A program made the position numbers and the translations under genes. Under the pieces are notes generated by a model. The model saw only the letters and a program-made list of their open reading frames with translations, did not search any database and was not told where the DNA came from. A stretch of DNA of 64,000 bases from Hemibagrus wyckioides. Lineage: Eukaryota > Chordata > Actinopteri > Siluriformes > Bagridae. Below, in pieces: positions 10,921-24,249 of the stretch (position 1 is the first letter of the stretch; every line of letters starts with the position of its first letter). The stretch lies in assembly GCF_019097595.1 (NCBI RefSeq), contig NC_080722.1, positions 18,449,630 to 18,513,629 of the forward strand, read 5' to 3'.

Positions 10921-13632
10921 ATACATGCATGTATAGATGTTCTTTAGCATACTGTAGGTAACCGAGGACATACATTTCACCTAATATATTAAAAAAATAG
11001 TTTTGCAGCTTTAAGGGTCTGTCTAGAGACCAAACAATTGACATCCTTATTATAGTTTTATACTAAAAATATAAAGTACAAATGGTTTGTATGTGTTTAT
11101 ATCTATTACATATGTATATGAATGAATAAACACACATATTCAGACATAAATAAGAACCATTTATGATTTCCTAAATCTACCAGCTAGACAAACAAGACTA
11201 TCAGAAGCAGACACCAAAGATGACACAAAAACCATTTCATTACTCATGTTAGAATAATATCAGCATATTTACTCAGACAATATCATGGGATGTTCAGAAA
11301 GCCCTAGACAATCTAAAATATCGACATTCAAAATGTTCCGATCTCAAAAACTGCATCCAGACGATCTGAGGTGAGCTTCTATCAAAACCTAAACATATGC
11401 CGTCGGTATGGTTCATTCGAGCGCTGCTCTGATATTACATGGTTTGATTGACATTTCTGTCGTTATAGCACTGACACTTTTACAGTGAGCTCATCTTGCT
11501 ATTTTGATCATAGATTGTGCTTCTCAGGTTAACTTTCCAGAAGCGTCTGTCCTTCTCCTTCAAGGTTTTTATTCAGCAGCTTTTCCTAATTGCCTCTAGA
11601 ACTGTTTTTGGTTGTGTGTCGCAGTGGAGTGTTGAAAATGCTACACGTACAGATCTAGTGCAGGAGCTGAGCTGGAGGAGCAGGAGGCTAAATTTGGAAC
11701 AGTGTCGCAGAACATCCTTTTCTTTACCTCAGCAACTTTTAATGGCCATGTTTCTCAAGCGCAGGAGTTATGGGCACAATATTTATAGCCAGAAAGATTA
11801 TTGAGAAACTGTTTGGCTTAACACATTTCTCTGCACGAAGCCTGTACTCTGACGTGATGAAGGGGTAAAAGATGAATGTCAGAATGTCAGAGTTATTTTA
11901 AAAAATTGTGACTTTACAATTTAAGACTGCTAAAAATTTCACCCATACGTAATACAGTGTGTGTGTGTGTGTGATTGTTGAGGGATGCTAGCTCTACCCT
12001 CTGTGACTAGCCTAATTGAGCTGTTTAAACTATACTCTGCTACATGGAGAGAATCTTTATACCTAAGCTATCATTTGTTCCACTGCGCCACTTGCTGGAT
12101 CAGAATTATTTGCTTATTTATAGTGTTGCAAATCCTGTTAAACCCTGATTTCCCCCGTTGATCTGTAGTCACAATCTCTCGTGGCCCACAGTCCTCTTTT
12201 GGCCCAGTGGGAGGCTGCTGGAGGCAGCTAGAATTGCGGTGCAGCTTTGAAGTGTGAGTCACTCATGAACACATTTGGCCAGATCAAAAAGCCAAAAGAA
12301 AGTAGCCGTGGGTCGGACAGCCACAATTTATTTGAATCTGATGTAGCTATGAGAGCTTTCATAGATATTACGCACATTTGTTTTATTTTGTGCTATAAAT
12401 TTTCATTCAGGCATGTCATTAGCCCAAGAAATGACTATAAACTATAACTCATAGTGAAATATGCTGCAGTGTAAAGGGGAAACATCCTCTTTGCCAAGGA
12501 CGCAGTAGACGATAGCGTCTCCGTAACACTGCTCCTAATATTGTCAATCTCCTTTGAACAAAGTCTCCTGCAGATCAGAAGTAATACAGTGAAACACCTA
12601 GTCAGTAAAGGTGCTGAGACTTCAAACGAAGCTTTGTAGACGATTGTAATTACAATCCTTGAAACATCCGTCTGAATTCTTTTCAAGAGGAAGACTGGGA
12701 GAGACATTGCAGTTCTGAAAGCCTGAAGGGGAGGAAATGCACAAAGTCATGTTGCCCTAGTCGACTGCAGCAAACAAGCTCTGGTGGCTGAACACAGGCC
12801 AGGAAAATTGTGCATCAGTACATTGTGTACACTCCAGGCCTTCACTGAGACACAAAGAGCATGCGGCTCAGCTGTCAGAGAGCCGGGTTACCAGAGCTCT
12901 TTCTCCTCAGCTTCTTGAGACAATACCAGCTACTGCAGCCACTGTCTGAAACAGAGAGTTTTGTTGAAGCTCCAAGTCTGGTGCAAAAGGACAACTTCTG
13001 GAAAGGACCTTAAGCACTCTAGTGGGAGGAGAGTCTGACTCTGTCACCACAGAGTGACATTTCCATCCTCTCAACCGTGCTTTGCTAGCATCCAAGCCAA
13101 ATCTGTTCCCATAGCAACAAACCCATGTCATTTAGCAGAGAAACAGTTGACAAAGGGAAAGAACAATAATAATATGTGGTCATAAAGTGTCGGGCCACAT
13201 CCTCCACCGCCACCACTACAGTCTCTGGAACTGTAATGGAAGCATGAGCATCATTTTTCCAAAAGATTTTCCCATGTTTTGTGATGATGGACAGTACTGT
13301 CTAACACGTCAATCCAATATCTCTCTAGGTGTTCATTTAGGTCAGTCTGGTGATTGCAAAGGTCATAGTATATGATTAACACTATTGTCATACTCATCAA
13401 ACTATTTGTTGTGGATGATGAGCCTGAAAAGGATGAAGAGACAACTCCTATCAGCATAGAAATGTTTTGTTACAGGATAAAAGTGATCAATCAGAATAAG
13501 TTTGTATTGATTCGCAATAATGCTCCACTCTAAGGAGACAAACCATTACAGCAAAACGCTCCCAATATATTTCCTCCCATATTTTTGTATTGTATCTTTA
13601 GGGAAAAACTAATATGTCCCCATATATATATT
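10921..13632. other. Intergenic, no gene recognised
   Basis: A short (GT)n occurs near 11957-11973. The frames at 11517-11804 and 12435-12707 have no recognisable domain or splice context. The stretch 11330-11520 is free of simple repeats and is a weak candidate for conserved non-coding sequence only. Confidence 0.45.
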
Positions 13633-13970
13633 TGACCAGGCATAACATTATGATCACCTGCCTAATATTGTGTTGGTCCCCCATTTGCTGCCAAAACAGC
13701 CCTGACCCCACATGCACTGTGTATTGTGACACCGTTCTATCAGAACCAACAATTTCAGCAAAGAAGCTCACCTGTTGGATCGGATCACACGGGCCAGCCT
13801 TCGCTCCCCACGTCCATCAATGAGCCTTGGCCACCCATGACCCTGTTTCTGGTTTACCACTGCCCTTGTCAAACTCGCTCAAATCTTTACGCTTGCCCAT
13901 TTTTCCTCCTTCTAACACATCAACTTTGAGGATAAAATGTTCACTTGCTGCCTAATATATCCCAGGAAGC
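13633..13970 (-). mobile_element. Tc1/mariner transposon fossil with transposase N-terminus, truncated
   Basis: The left end, GACCAGGCATAACATTATGA, is the inverted terminal repeat of an abundant fish Tc1-like family. On the minus strand a start codon at 13900-13898 opens MGKRKDLSEFDK, the N-terminus of the paired-like HTH region of that transposase, and a block at about 13770-13840 matches the later part of the DNA-binding region. The catalytic domain is deleted and the expected terminal repeat on the right is missing, since similarity stops at about 13970. A relic; inactive. Confidence 0.8.
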
Positions 13971-16789
13971 AGAACAACTAAAACTTAACACCAGTGGTGT
14001 AAATGGGGATGCTACTGAAACCTAAAAAAATACCCAACCAGCTGCAGAGGTGTATAAACCAAAAACACTAACACAACCTTCAACAACAAATGCAGAAGCA
14101 TGAAATCTTTTCATCACAGAAAAATCAAAAACAACACGGCATTATCTAAAAACAGAAAGAGTGGGTTCTTATGAAACATCACATTCTCGGTGTTGTTACG
14201 CCACACGTCACTCCGAGCCACCGAGGAAAATCGAAAGCTGGTGCATCTTAACAGCAAGAGATAAAAATGTGGCTCAATCAATCTACCTTGATTTAAGCTT
14301 GTTTTTATCAAAGGCTTTCATTTGAGTCTATTTTGGACATGTTTCTGAACTTCAACATCATTAAGATGAGTATTCAAACAGAAAACCTACCTAAAAAAAT
14401 TCAGAAGAAAGGGTAGTTTGTCACTAGAGAAATTTACGAGACTTTGCATTCAATTGTTTTTTTTTTGCTCCATTTTGAGCTAATTCACTTGTGTTTTTTT
14501 GATTAGACATGTTTTTAAAATTATTGTTGAGTTTTTTTGTTTTGTCTGTACGAGTCAAACCGTACCCAATACAGAGCCTGAACACAGCCTCACTCTCATC
14601 AATCAAACCTGGATGCTCCTTCTTACAGCAGATCTGTCTGAAGTTCACCTCCATATACGTGTATATAATTAAGCAGAATTTGCTCCTGATGACAGTAAAG
14701 GATCATGGCAGCTTTAGGACAGCGTAGAAACCCTACTCCTCACACAACAAGCCTTTATGCCAGGGTTAATCCCGTCCACCATGATGCTTTATTAGTAAAC
14801 AGCTGGGAAAACGCTGCAGCATTTATAGCAATGAAATAGCTTTTAGTGCCAAAAAGTCGTGATGATATCTAATCCATTCTCAACATCTGGATCTCTTTAA
14901 AACTCGTGCCTACACAACGCCAGCACTTGTCTCTCACCTTTTCTCTTTTTCTTTTTTTTTTTTGCTGTTGTTGTTGTGCTGTGTGCGCTGTTGGCAGAGT
15001 TAAGCAATGGACACGTCATAGCAAGAGCGCAAGAGGAATGATTACCACACCAATAACAGGGGCAAAGGACATGACTAGTGTTTCATAACAGTACTAATGG
15101 ATAATCTTGTCCAGGGCTTTACAGAATGAACAATATTTAGAGAGAATAATGTTGAGTAGAGTGCAGTGGAGTAGAGAGCCCTTTATTAATTAGAGAGTGA
15201 TTTATTCATTAAAGGAGAAATAGACTTAGCAAAAATGTACATAGAAATAACTCTCCATGATATTAACAGACTGAGCTTTCTCTACAGGTTAACTATGCAG
15301 GTTTGCTGTATGTACATCAGACATGTGAGATGAGCAGCTGGTGCAGTGTTTTTATTCAAAAAAATAAAATTGGACAGTAGTGGTAATTAAGGTTATAAGT
15401 AAATAAAGTGGAAGTGCATGCGTAAGAATGCACCGTGACTCAAAGTTCGCTCCCCTGCCTCGTTGTTGACTCACTGAGTCGTACAGCAGCAGACAAGGAT
15501 GACTTCTTGGACTTTTTTCTCTCTTACAGCAAAGCTGCCGTAGTCTACTGCAGAAGCAGCGCCGCTGTTTGGCCGGTATGATATGGAGAGCAGATGTTTG
15601 CCATTGCCCATGATCCACTCAATTTAGTCCAGGTATTTTGTTATTATAATCAAGAGTTCAGTAAAAATTTCCTATACAACAAAAGACCTAATCCAGCTTT
15701 TCTTATTTTAATAACTATTATATAAAGTTTATAAAACAAACACAAACATCCAGCATATAAAAGGACAACTGTGTGTGTTTTGTCTCGGGTTTAAAGCCTG
15801 AGTGTTATTTGATTTTTATCGCTATTATATTCAGTGTTGTGATTACATTAAGACTAGCATGAGGCCAGGGAACAGAAGAGCAGATATAGATGACTCACTC
15901 CTTCTGTTGCCACTCTCCTCTATTTTTGGAGTTTATCTCCAGGCTTTTAGACAAACGGCTTAAAAGGAGAGGAGGCACATAAATGAAGCATGGAGTCACT
16001 CAAAGCTTAATGTCTCCCTTAGTGTTACAAAAGACAGACGGTTAACGTCACCACTAATTGTGTACAGCGTAACTTAAAATTGACTAATGAGTAATATTGG
16101 AAATGCTGGCAACTGCCCAGTACGGGAAGTGTGCGCTTTGTTATGCACCAAGCACATCAACTGCATTTTAATTAGCCAGTGACTCAGAAATCTGTACTTT
16201 TTTGGAAAACGGTAACAACCTACACTCTAAGAAAAAAAGGCGTTAAATTGTACCATTGCTTGTTGTGCAAATCAGGGGTTTTTTTTGTGCCTGTAGTGTG
16301 TGTCTTTCACCTCTCGAAGTAATTCTATGTACTTTTAAAAAAACTCATTTAAGGTGGAATTATCTATCCCGAATGACTTCTAATAATGTCTAATTTTCAC
16401 CAGAGAATCTGATACTATTTCTCACTAAAACATGGACTAGAAATGTCTCCTTTAACATGAAGAGGCTGTATGATTGACGCAAGAATTTTCCAGAAGCCAA
16501 ATGCTGGTAAACTTACAGGATTATCACATTTACTCGGTTAGTATGAGATGCTCGTAGAAGGCTTGCTAATTTGATTAGGTCATACAGTATGAGCAATTGT
16601 CGTAAGGGCACAAATGCCAGTATACTTTTGAGGTAACAGACAAGTTTTAAAAATATATATATAACACTGTCCTGCTGAATTTTTAAATCTGATTCATTTT
16701 CTATGCAAACCTGATTCATTTTCTATTTCTATACAGCAAGCCTCTGACAATAGTACAACAAATCACAGCTGCATGCTAAGCAGTAAATC
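13971..16789. other. Intergenic, no gene recognised
   Basis: T runs occur at 14457-14466 and 14949-14962. The stretch starting TACACTCTAAGAAAAAAAGG at about 16221 resembles the start of a common fish MITE type, but no matching second end was found. No coding exon was identified; the listed-length frames near 14500 and 15400 lack domains. Confidence 0.45.
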
Positions 16790-16972
16790 ATCACCGTTTG
16801 CATTGGGAGACGCCATTATCCAGAGCAACTTATTTATCTCATTTTATACAACTGAGCAATTGAGTGTGAAGGGCCTTGCTCAGCGGCCCATCAGTGGTAG
16901 CCTGGTGGACTTGGGATTCATACTTTTCTGATCAGAAGTCCAGCACATTTACCACTTAACTACCACATGCCC
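16790..16972 (-). mobile_element. tRNA-derived SINE, family B, minus-strand copy
   Basis: On the minus strand it reads from a tRNA-like head (GGTAGTTAAGTGGTAAATGT, near 16965-16945) through GGCCGCTGAGCAAGGCCCTT to the tail around TCTGGATAATGGCGTCTCCC near 16800. Copies at 48788-48956 and 54080-54228 (minus) and 30328-30462 (plus, head missing) share the same body. Confidence 0.75.
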
Positions 16973-18538
16973 ATCAATAACTGTTGTTAGATTAATAACA
17001 CCTCCAGAGGGATTTTAAAGTGAACAGTCCACATAATCTAAGCCTTAAAATAAACAGATTTTTTTTAATTGCAGTTATTCAACAAAGAGGAATGGCACTG
17101 ATATGGTACATTGATGGACACTGTAACAGTGAGAGAAGATTTCCACAATGGGAGAGTCTTTAGGACAGAAGACTTGGTCCTTTGTGTCTCAGTGACATGG
17201 CAGGCTGTGTTTGTTTGTCTTCTTAACTTAAAATGAAAATGAAAATAATGAGCTGATGATAACAGGAATTAACATAATAAACGGCTGTTTCATAAGAACT
17301 ACATAGAGATAAAAAGATAGTCCTTTAATAATTTGTTTCAACTCTTGCTAGTTACTGTGGTATAAAAGGAATAAAACATTTTCGGATTTGTCTACTGAGA
17401 TGGGAATACACTCTGGATGGGACGCCAGGCTATTGGAAATTGTCAGATGTGCTGTTAGAGGAAAATCAATAAATTTGTCCCATAAACGTTGTGTGTACAG
17501 TATGTACATGACATACATATACAGCATATACTGGCGTCCTTTCTCTAGACTGACACCTACAGAGGCATGAAGACTCTCCACTGACTGTAGGTAGACTTTA
17601 CTGACATACTGTTGGACTTTCCTAAGATCATTACTAAAGGCATAAACATCTACATTACTCCAGTGGCAAGCGATGGTACAGTGTATACGTGTCTAGAGGA
17701 AGTTTATTATCAGGATTTATAATCTTCTGGTCCTAATTATTGGCAAGTCATTAACAGGTGTTAGATTAATCAATAACAGTCTCAGTGATATAACCATTAA
17801 ATTAAAGTCAACCTGTACAGATAGGAGTGCAATTTGCCTGCATTGTCAGAGGGGTCATGTGACATCCCCCGGAGAGACTCCTTAAGTCTCTTCACACTTT
17901 CCTAACAGACTTTTATATTTCTGTTAAGACCAAAATATATTAATAATGATAGCAGATATTCTTTACAAACAATTCAGTAGGAAGTAATTTGCACCGTTTT
18001 CACAACTTCACATACTTGTAGTATGCAGTAAGGCATATGCCTCCTCACTTTTTCCGACCTTTGTGTCTGTCAGTTTAAATGTCCACTGCATGAGTGTTCT
18101 TATCAGATACACAGAGTACCACACTCCCAGGCACAGGGCTACACTTTGTACATTCTCTCTAACCTTGAAAAGGATCTAGAGGCTCTCTCCCATCCAATCC
18201 TGAAGTAGCCCATTATCACATTGCATAGCTGGAAGGGAGGGAGAGATGGGAATTAAGTATAATTAACTGATAGCAATGGGCTGGGTAAATCAACTTAAGA
18301 CACTTAGCACATTGTCTTACAGGGTTGTATGTGTCGTTTCCTGATCCAGACTTCCCCAATTAACCCGTGAACGCACACTTACGTTTTTATATTTGTGGAT
18401 GTTTTCCCTTTGAGTTTGTGTATTTCTGTAGCTCTATCAGACGCACACACAATCTAAACCTTTGGCCTCAAAAGTAAATCTTCTTTCCCTCAAACTGCAG
18501 ATTTCTTACAGTGCTCTCAGAAAGACATAAGTGTCTTA

Positions 18539-18544
<6 letters not shown>
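16973..18544. other. Intergenic, no gene recognised
   Basis: It holds a small family C SINE-like piece at about 17393-17440 (ATACACTCTGGATGGGACGC). Otherwise no repeats or coding frames could be named. Confidence 0.45.
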
Positions 18545-18585
<41 letters not shown>

Positions 18586-18656
18586 TACTGGGTCCCTATA
18601 AAAAGATGTGTCCCTGTTCCAACAAACACACACACACAAAAACACACACACACACA
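18545..18656. repeat. (TA)n followed 45 bp later by (CA)n
   Basis: A pure (TA)n of about 36 bp lies at 18545-18581, and an interrupted (CA)n lies at about 18626-18656. Frames across it are repeat artefacts. Confidence 0.9.
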
Positions 18657-19544
18657 GACCTTTTACTCTTGGTTTATCTCTTCTTAAGGCAGGTCACATG
18701 GCTGGATGACTGGCACCTGTCCTGAGGGCAACAGGTCTCAGGTGGAGAAAAGAGGGATAATTACACCGAGTGAGTGAGCCACTGACCTTCACACGTCATT
18801 GGGTTTTCTTGCCGAGTGCAGTTGTGCTGCCTGCTGCCTCAGCACACTGCCAGAATAAAAGTAGACCCGAGATTGTGTTGTTAACCAAGCTTAGAAGATA
18901 AAGCTCCCTCCCCCTCCAGATTATCTATCTTAGCCAATGTTTATTCAGTAGAACGTACTACAGCCTGTGTGCATGAGGCTGCAGAAAATAGAGCAGTCAG
19001 CTCGAGTGTCAGGGGTGGCAGGGTAACACGCCAAAGCCTCTTTAATATTAAGGTAACTGGGTTGCACTTCAGCAGTGCGGCTCGGCTTACCTGTCCTGAC
19101 AATAGAAATGGAAACAGTAAGTGGTTTTGTTCGTGTCTATACAAAAGTAGTTAGGATATAGTGTTTTATTTATTTCGTTCGGAAAAGTTTCAGTATGTTC
19201 TAGTACATGCTGAGCAAATCGCTACACCGCATTATGGCTTTGTGAGGTTACATATAAAGCGCTGACCTAAAGTAGGACACTGAGAGGCACACAATCCTCT
19301 TGTGTATGTGCGAGTGCATGGCAGTGGAGTCGGTCAGTTGGTTTTCAGATATAGAAATCTGCAAAAAACCTGAGGCCAGCCTTTTTATTCTGAGCTCAAT
19401 TAAGCAGAATTAATCTGCCGTAAATGTAGTTCCTGTAAATCATATTCCTTTTCAGGTTATGTTTTCTGCTGTATATGTTATGCATAAAGATATATAAACT
19501 ATACACTTTCCCTTCCAATAAACTCTGTCAGTACTAAATGTATT

Positions 19545-19548
<4 letters not shown>
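18657..19548. other. Intergenic, no gene recognised
   Basis: Relatively GC-balanced sequence with no coding exon seen. The frames at 18941-19154 on both strands have no domain content. Confidence 0.45.
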
Positions 19549-19591
<43 letters not shown>

Positions 19592-19592
19592 A
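19549..19592. repeat. (TG)n microsatellite
   Basis: A pure TG run of about 42 bp. A shorter TG stretch lies at about 19955-19970. Confidence 0.9.
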
Positions 19593-19639
19593 TGATGGCC
19601 ATGCGTACAATGTCTAGGTACTTGGTGTGTGGTTACAGG

Positions 19640-20420
19640 AGGCCGTATGATTAATAGCCGCTTTTGCATTTAGATTGGATTCCGGCTGAACTCAAAGCCG
19701 CTCCATTACAGGCTGAGCTTTATGGGCTTTATCACCCAGTGCAGGCAGATATTACATAAAGCAATCCCAGTAATGTATCCTGGGGTTAGGGATTTACAAA
19801 GCTTGGACAAAAGAGAGCACGGGAGGTGGGTTATTTAACCCCGACATGAAGGCCCACGACCTTATACTGACCTGAGAGCCGTTCACTTACACAAACTGGT
19901 GGGAGGCGTATGGAGGAGCAAGGCTTAGCTTATTAGTGTGTGTATATATTTATATGTGTGTGTGTGTGTAATGTGTGTATTTAGAGAACAGATTAGTTTC
20001 TTAGTTGCTGTGCCCTTTTTTTCGGCAGAAGGAGATTAATTAACATTATGATATTAATCCTGCACATCATGAGTTTTTCTATTTTTAACTATTATTTATT
20101 GTCACGCCACAAATGTCATTATCGTGGCTAATTTGTTCTTGTCCTTTGCTGTCAAGATAAAACAGACTCTCTTCCTCCTTTGAGCCATATAGAAATGTCA
20201 GTGGAGCACACATTACAAATGCCAAAGCTTTATGACAATAAAGAGTCGGGTTTATTACCTCAAAGCCGTCCTCCTCTCGCAGAGATGATGTGTTTGAATT
20301 AACCGAAGCTCACGGCCCTTAGATGGAAGTGCAGAGCTTCAGGCCTGCTCACGGAGGGCAGAAACATCTTCTTCCTCTCTGTTCCTGTCTGTCCTTGGCC
20401 TTAAAGAAAATATGATTGCA
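19640..20420. other. Repeat-poor block, candidate conserved non-coding region
   Basis: Apart from one short TG stretch, this block lacks dispersed repeats and has balanced composition with AT-rich homeobox-like words (TTAATTAACAT at about 20037, GCTAATTTG at about 20127). No coding frame persists. The candidacy for regulatory sequence is inference from texture alone. Confidence 0.25.
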
Positions 20421-21213
20421 CGCTATGAATCTTTATTCAGCTCTTTGATTCTCTGATGTATGGAAATGGACTTTTAAAAAGAAATGATTTAAATCATCAT
20501 TATCTCGTGCATTAGATTTTAGATTAGTTATGGTGAATTGAATCTAATAATGATTATAGGGACTGTCGCTGTCAAGCTGTCAGACAAAAAAAAATCTCGA
20601 ATTTCTGCATCCTGTTTTCTTCCTAGTTCATTTTATTATTATAACATTATTATTATAACTATCATAAATTTCATTTAAAATAAAAATTAAAAAAAACTTT
20701 AAGTTTGGAGAGTGTTGTATGTAAATTAAGATATTTATAATTCAACTCTAGGGCATTACACATTTATTTTTCCTTTTAATATTTCAGTATTTCATTCCAT
20801 TCAAATGTGACAATCACATAAGGAAAACCGAACCAGAATCATTTTGTTTTCCTTATTCTCATAATATCCTTAATAAACACATGCAGTGACAAGCCAATCT
20901 TCTTTTTTTTCCCCTTCCACATCCTCATGATCGAGCAGATTCCATTTTGTCTCACTTTTGCTACTACACACAAACAAGTACTCACACGAGCACACAAGGG
21001 CCATGGGTGTTTTTGTAGGAAAGGGTCGCTGAAGGCATGCCAGGTCCCTGGGTAATAGCTGTCTTTATAAATAGTCAGTGATGTGTTTGTGATGTAGCTC
21101 TTTCCATGTTTGGCCCCGTGGAGAAGTGGCTGTGGTTGAACACAGGAGTATACAAGCTGAAGGCGCAGCAAATCAGAGATACAGGTAACAAATGTACTTC
21201 AGAAATCTCTTCT
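20421..21213. other. Intergenic, no gene recognised
   Basis: AT-rich. The minus-strand frame at 20839-21171 has no recognisable domain and no splice or start context. Confidence 0.45.
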
Positions 21214-21214
21214 A

Positions 21215-21645
21215 CACATACTCTCAATAACCAAATTATTAGGAACCCCAATCTAAAACTGTATAACAGAGATGCTTTTCTGTTCTAAAGAGATTATTAT
21301 GATTATTTCCTCTTCATTCAGTTCCATTAACCTTTCACCTCTCTCATTAATAAGAGAAGCATTAATTAATACTGAGTAAAGGGAAGGGTTTGTTATGTCT
21401 TTTTCCCCCTACAAAATCCAGAGATCTGTGAAAATCCCAGCAGATCTGCACTTTTATTCAGTTTCAACGATCAAAAAATTCACTGTGATCCTTTTTTTCC
21501 CTCGAACTGATGTTTGATCTTACTATTAACTGGTGCTCTTGACCCATACCTACAGGCATTTATACACTGAGCTGCTGCCTCATGATCGGCTTATCCCATA
21601 ATTGTAAGCATGAACAGGTGTTCCTAATAAATTGGTCAGTGAGTG
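21215..21645. mobile_element. Tc1/mariner-type MITE with TA target duplication
   Basis: The two ends are inverted repeats: left CACATACTCTCAATAACC then AAATTATTAGGAACCCC, and right (reversed) CACTCACTGACCAATTTATT then AGGAACACC. A TA dinucleotide sits at 21213-21214 and at 21646-21647, the expected Tc1/mariner target duplication. The inner right part (CATGATCGGCTTATCCCATAATTG) resembles the subterminal region of the same abundant fish family. No transposase frame remains in about 430 bp. Confidence 0.75.
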
Positions 21646-21647
21646 TA

Positions 21648-23694
21648 AGCTTAATACATGTCGTAAAGTCTGCTGTGCTGCTGTGGCAGTAAGACCCTGC
21701 ATTAGTTACTAATAATAGGATGCATTCGAATACAGATGACCTCTTTACAGCAAGTAAGCAATTATTAATCATGTTTTAATATCAATCATAACACATTTAA
21801 AAGGTCATTAACGTAAAGCGGTCGCTCCGCCATCATGTCTACAACGCTGAGCATCATGAAGCGTGTATCACACTGCATTTGCACATTAAATGAAGTCCGT
21901 ATCGGTTTTAGACACAGCTGCCTGAGGCACAAGTTACAGGATGATGTAGAGGACGTAGAGCATCTGCACTGAACTTGCTTTTTATATTTCTGTTTAGCCA
22001 AACAAAAAAATAAAAAACAAATCAAATGATCCGTCAGTGTATAAAGTGGAGGCAGTAAAATTGCTTTGTAATATATACAGTTTCCAGAGAAACGGGACTA
22101 TTTGAGGCAAAACTCATTCATCTGCTGTGCATGCAAAGTACTTCTGAAGCTGGTGAAGGATTTTTCGATCGTCATACTGTCCTGTAGTTACCGTAGTAGC
22201 TTATTTATATCTATCTATCTATCTCTCGTGCACTCATCTCTTAACTTGGAAGTACAGTATTTCCATGCAGGTACAGATCTGGTTCCTGACTCATGCAGTA
22301 TCCTTCATGTGAGACTCCAGCAGAAGGAACATAAGGCCACGATGGTCAGCACAGAAGAGAGCACACTGAGGGTATGAGAGAAATAGAGGGGAGGTGGGGG
22401 GGGGGGGGTAAATATATCTTAAAATAATCTGGGCCAAGATGTAGGGCTCTTATCCTAGATCTGAGAAACAGAATTGTCTCATTATCTTCTTCTGTCTCCT
22501 CTAAGCGCTCAGACACCACCACCTTCCATCATCATACACACTTTCACGTTTATGACAAATCCTTTTAGGGGGCACTTACACCGTGATAGCATTACCAATA
22601 ATATTATAGGTCTTTAAAGTGTAGTGCTTCTTGTTAGATATTGATACAGCTGTGCTTTTCAAGCTCTTGGCATTTTCTGGTTTGGAGGGTTTCCTGTGTG
22701 GACCGAGCACTTACATGTATTGTTTAAGACACAATGACTGTGGTTTATTATTATTCAGGATCAGAAAACAAATCATTGGTTTATAGTTTCTATCGTCCAT
22801 TTCAAACTCAGGCACTCCTCACTCACCGTCATTAAGTATTAATGCTTATAGTTAAAATGAGAAACATGGAACACTAAGGAGAACCGTGTGTACTAGGCTT
22901 TAATCCAGGTCTGCGCTTCTACTACTCATTTCAGTTCCCGACCTCTCAAGTGAGACTGCAGTTACAGTTAATGCCCTGTTTTTATTCGACACTGCACCGC
23001 TCCTGTTACCCGAAAGAAGTCCACTGTTCTGTTTAGTATGCTGTCTTGGCTAAGCTCAGCCTCTCACAGGGAAAACAAGCTGGGGTTAGTGGAACATCTC
23101 TTTATTACACAGCAACCTGGTTTAATTAATCACAGTGCTGTGAACATTACTGCTGAAATTAAGTCTTGCACTGATAGACTGAGAGAGAAAAGAAACAGAC
23201 GGGAAGTAGATGAGAGGCTGAGAAGATTGTAAACTGAAGAGGGAGCAAGAAAAAAAAAGGGGAAAAATATTCATTTTTGTTTGCTATGCCTCAATACAAA
23301 TAAGATATAATGGGTTGTACAAAGCATAGAATATTATACTGGGACAAGTAAATGACTTAAAAGCCCCACTTCCATTCCTCCCTTGAGGAAACACACACAC
23401 ACACACGCACACACACACACACACACCAGAACACGTTGTTCACATAACTAAAAGATATTCTTTTATAGATATTTCACTACAAGTCCTGCATATTATGAGG
23501 GTAGAACAACATGCCAATCTGTTGGTACTATTTAATATTTAAAAAGCAATTTACTACAGCGATTGAGTTGTAGATATATAGTCATATAGTCATGTGAAAG
23601 AGCAAAGAATGCATAACAGAGGTAAATAAGTGACCATCTGATACATGGACCATATTTCAGCAATATATTCATAGCTACATATTATTTAATATAT
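21648..23694. other. Intergenic, no gene recognised
   Basis: It contains a short TATC run at about 22206-22224, a G run at about 22396-22408, and a (CA)n microsatellite at about 23391-23426. No coding exon was found. Confidence 0.45.
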
Positions 23695-24151
23695 GACCTA
23701 GAGTCAACCACAAAAGTATTGGTACCCTTCATGAAAAGGTGCTATATATACTACGAGGCCATTTGACCATCCAATGGTATATGGGTTTTTCCAACATATT
23801 TGTATAGAAGCCAAAAACATGAAAATGGCCTGGTGCAAAAAGTTAGTTCCATGAAGACACAGTGTCAAAATGCTGGAGAGGAAGAACTGAGAGTCCCGCA
23901 CAGAGCCCTGACCTCAACCCCACTAAACACCTTTGGGATGAACTGGGACAGTGACTGAATACCTCACCCAACATCAGTGCCTGATCTCACTAATGATCTT
24001 GTGGTTGAATGATCACAAATCCCCACAATCATGCACCGAAATCTAATGGAAAGCCTTCCCAGAAGAATGGAGGATATTATAAGAGGGAATGTTCAGAAGG
24101 CACATGTAGGTCATGGGTAGGTGTCCACATACTTTTGCTCTGTCTGTATAT
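23695..24151 (+). mobile_element. Tc1/mariner transposon fossil with transposase C-terminus
   Basis: From 23895 the + frame reads PAQSPDLNPTKHLWDELGQ and stops at 23952-23954. This is the third catalytic block of Tc1-like transposases, with the catalytic Glu replaced by Lys before HLW. Further on, about 24045-24085, a stretch ending LPRRMEDI is the usual transposase C-terminus in another frame. The terminal repeats are recognisable: CACAAAAGTATTGG on the left and GTCCACATACTTTTG on the right. It is the same broad family as 311-751, which kept a different transposase segment. Confidence 0.8.
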
Positions 24152-24249
24152 GAGGTTGGGATGCCAAAAGTCACCAGAACAGACTACTGCCATCAGGAAA
24201 TGTTTCATCACAGGACGAACATAACGTCATGATTAACTGTATTTGAAAT

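Noticed and set aside
10489..10980. 163-residue minus-strand frame
   Set aside because: It crosses a (TG)n tract and SINE-like sequence; its Thr-His run is the CA repeat.
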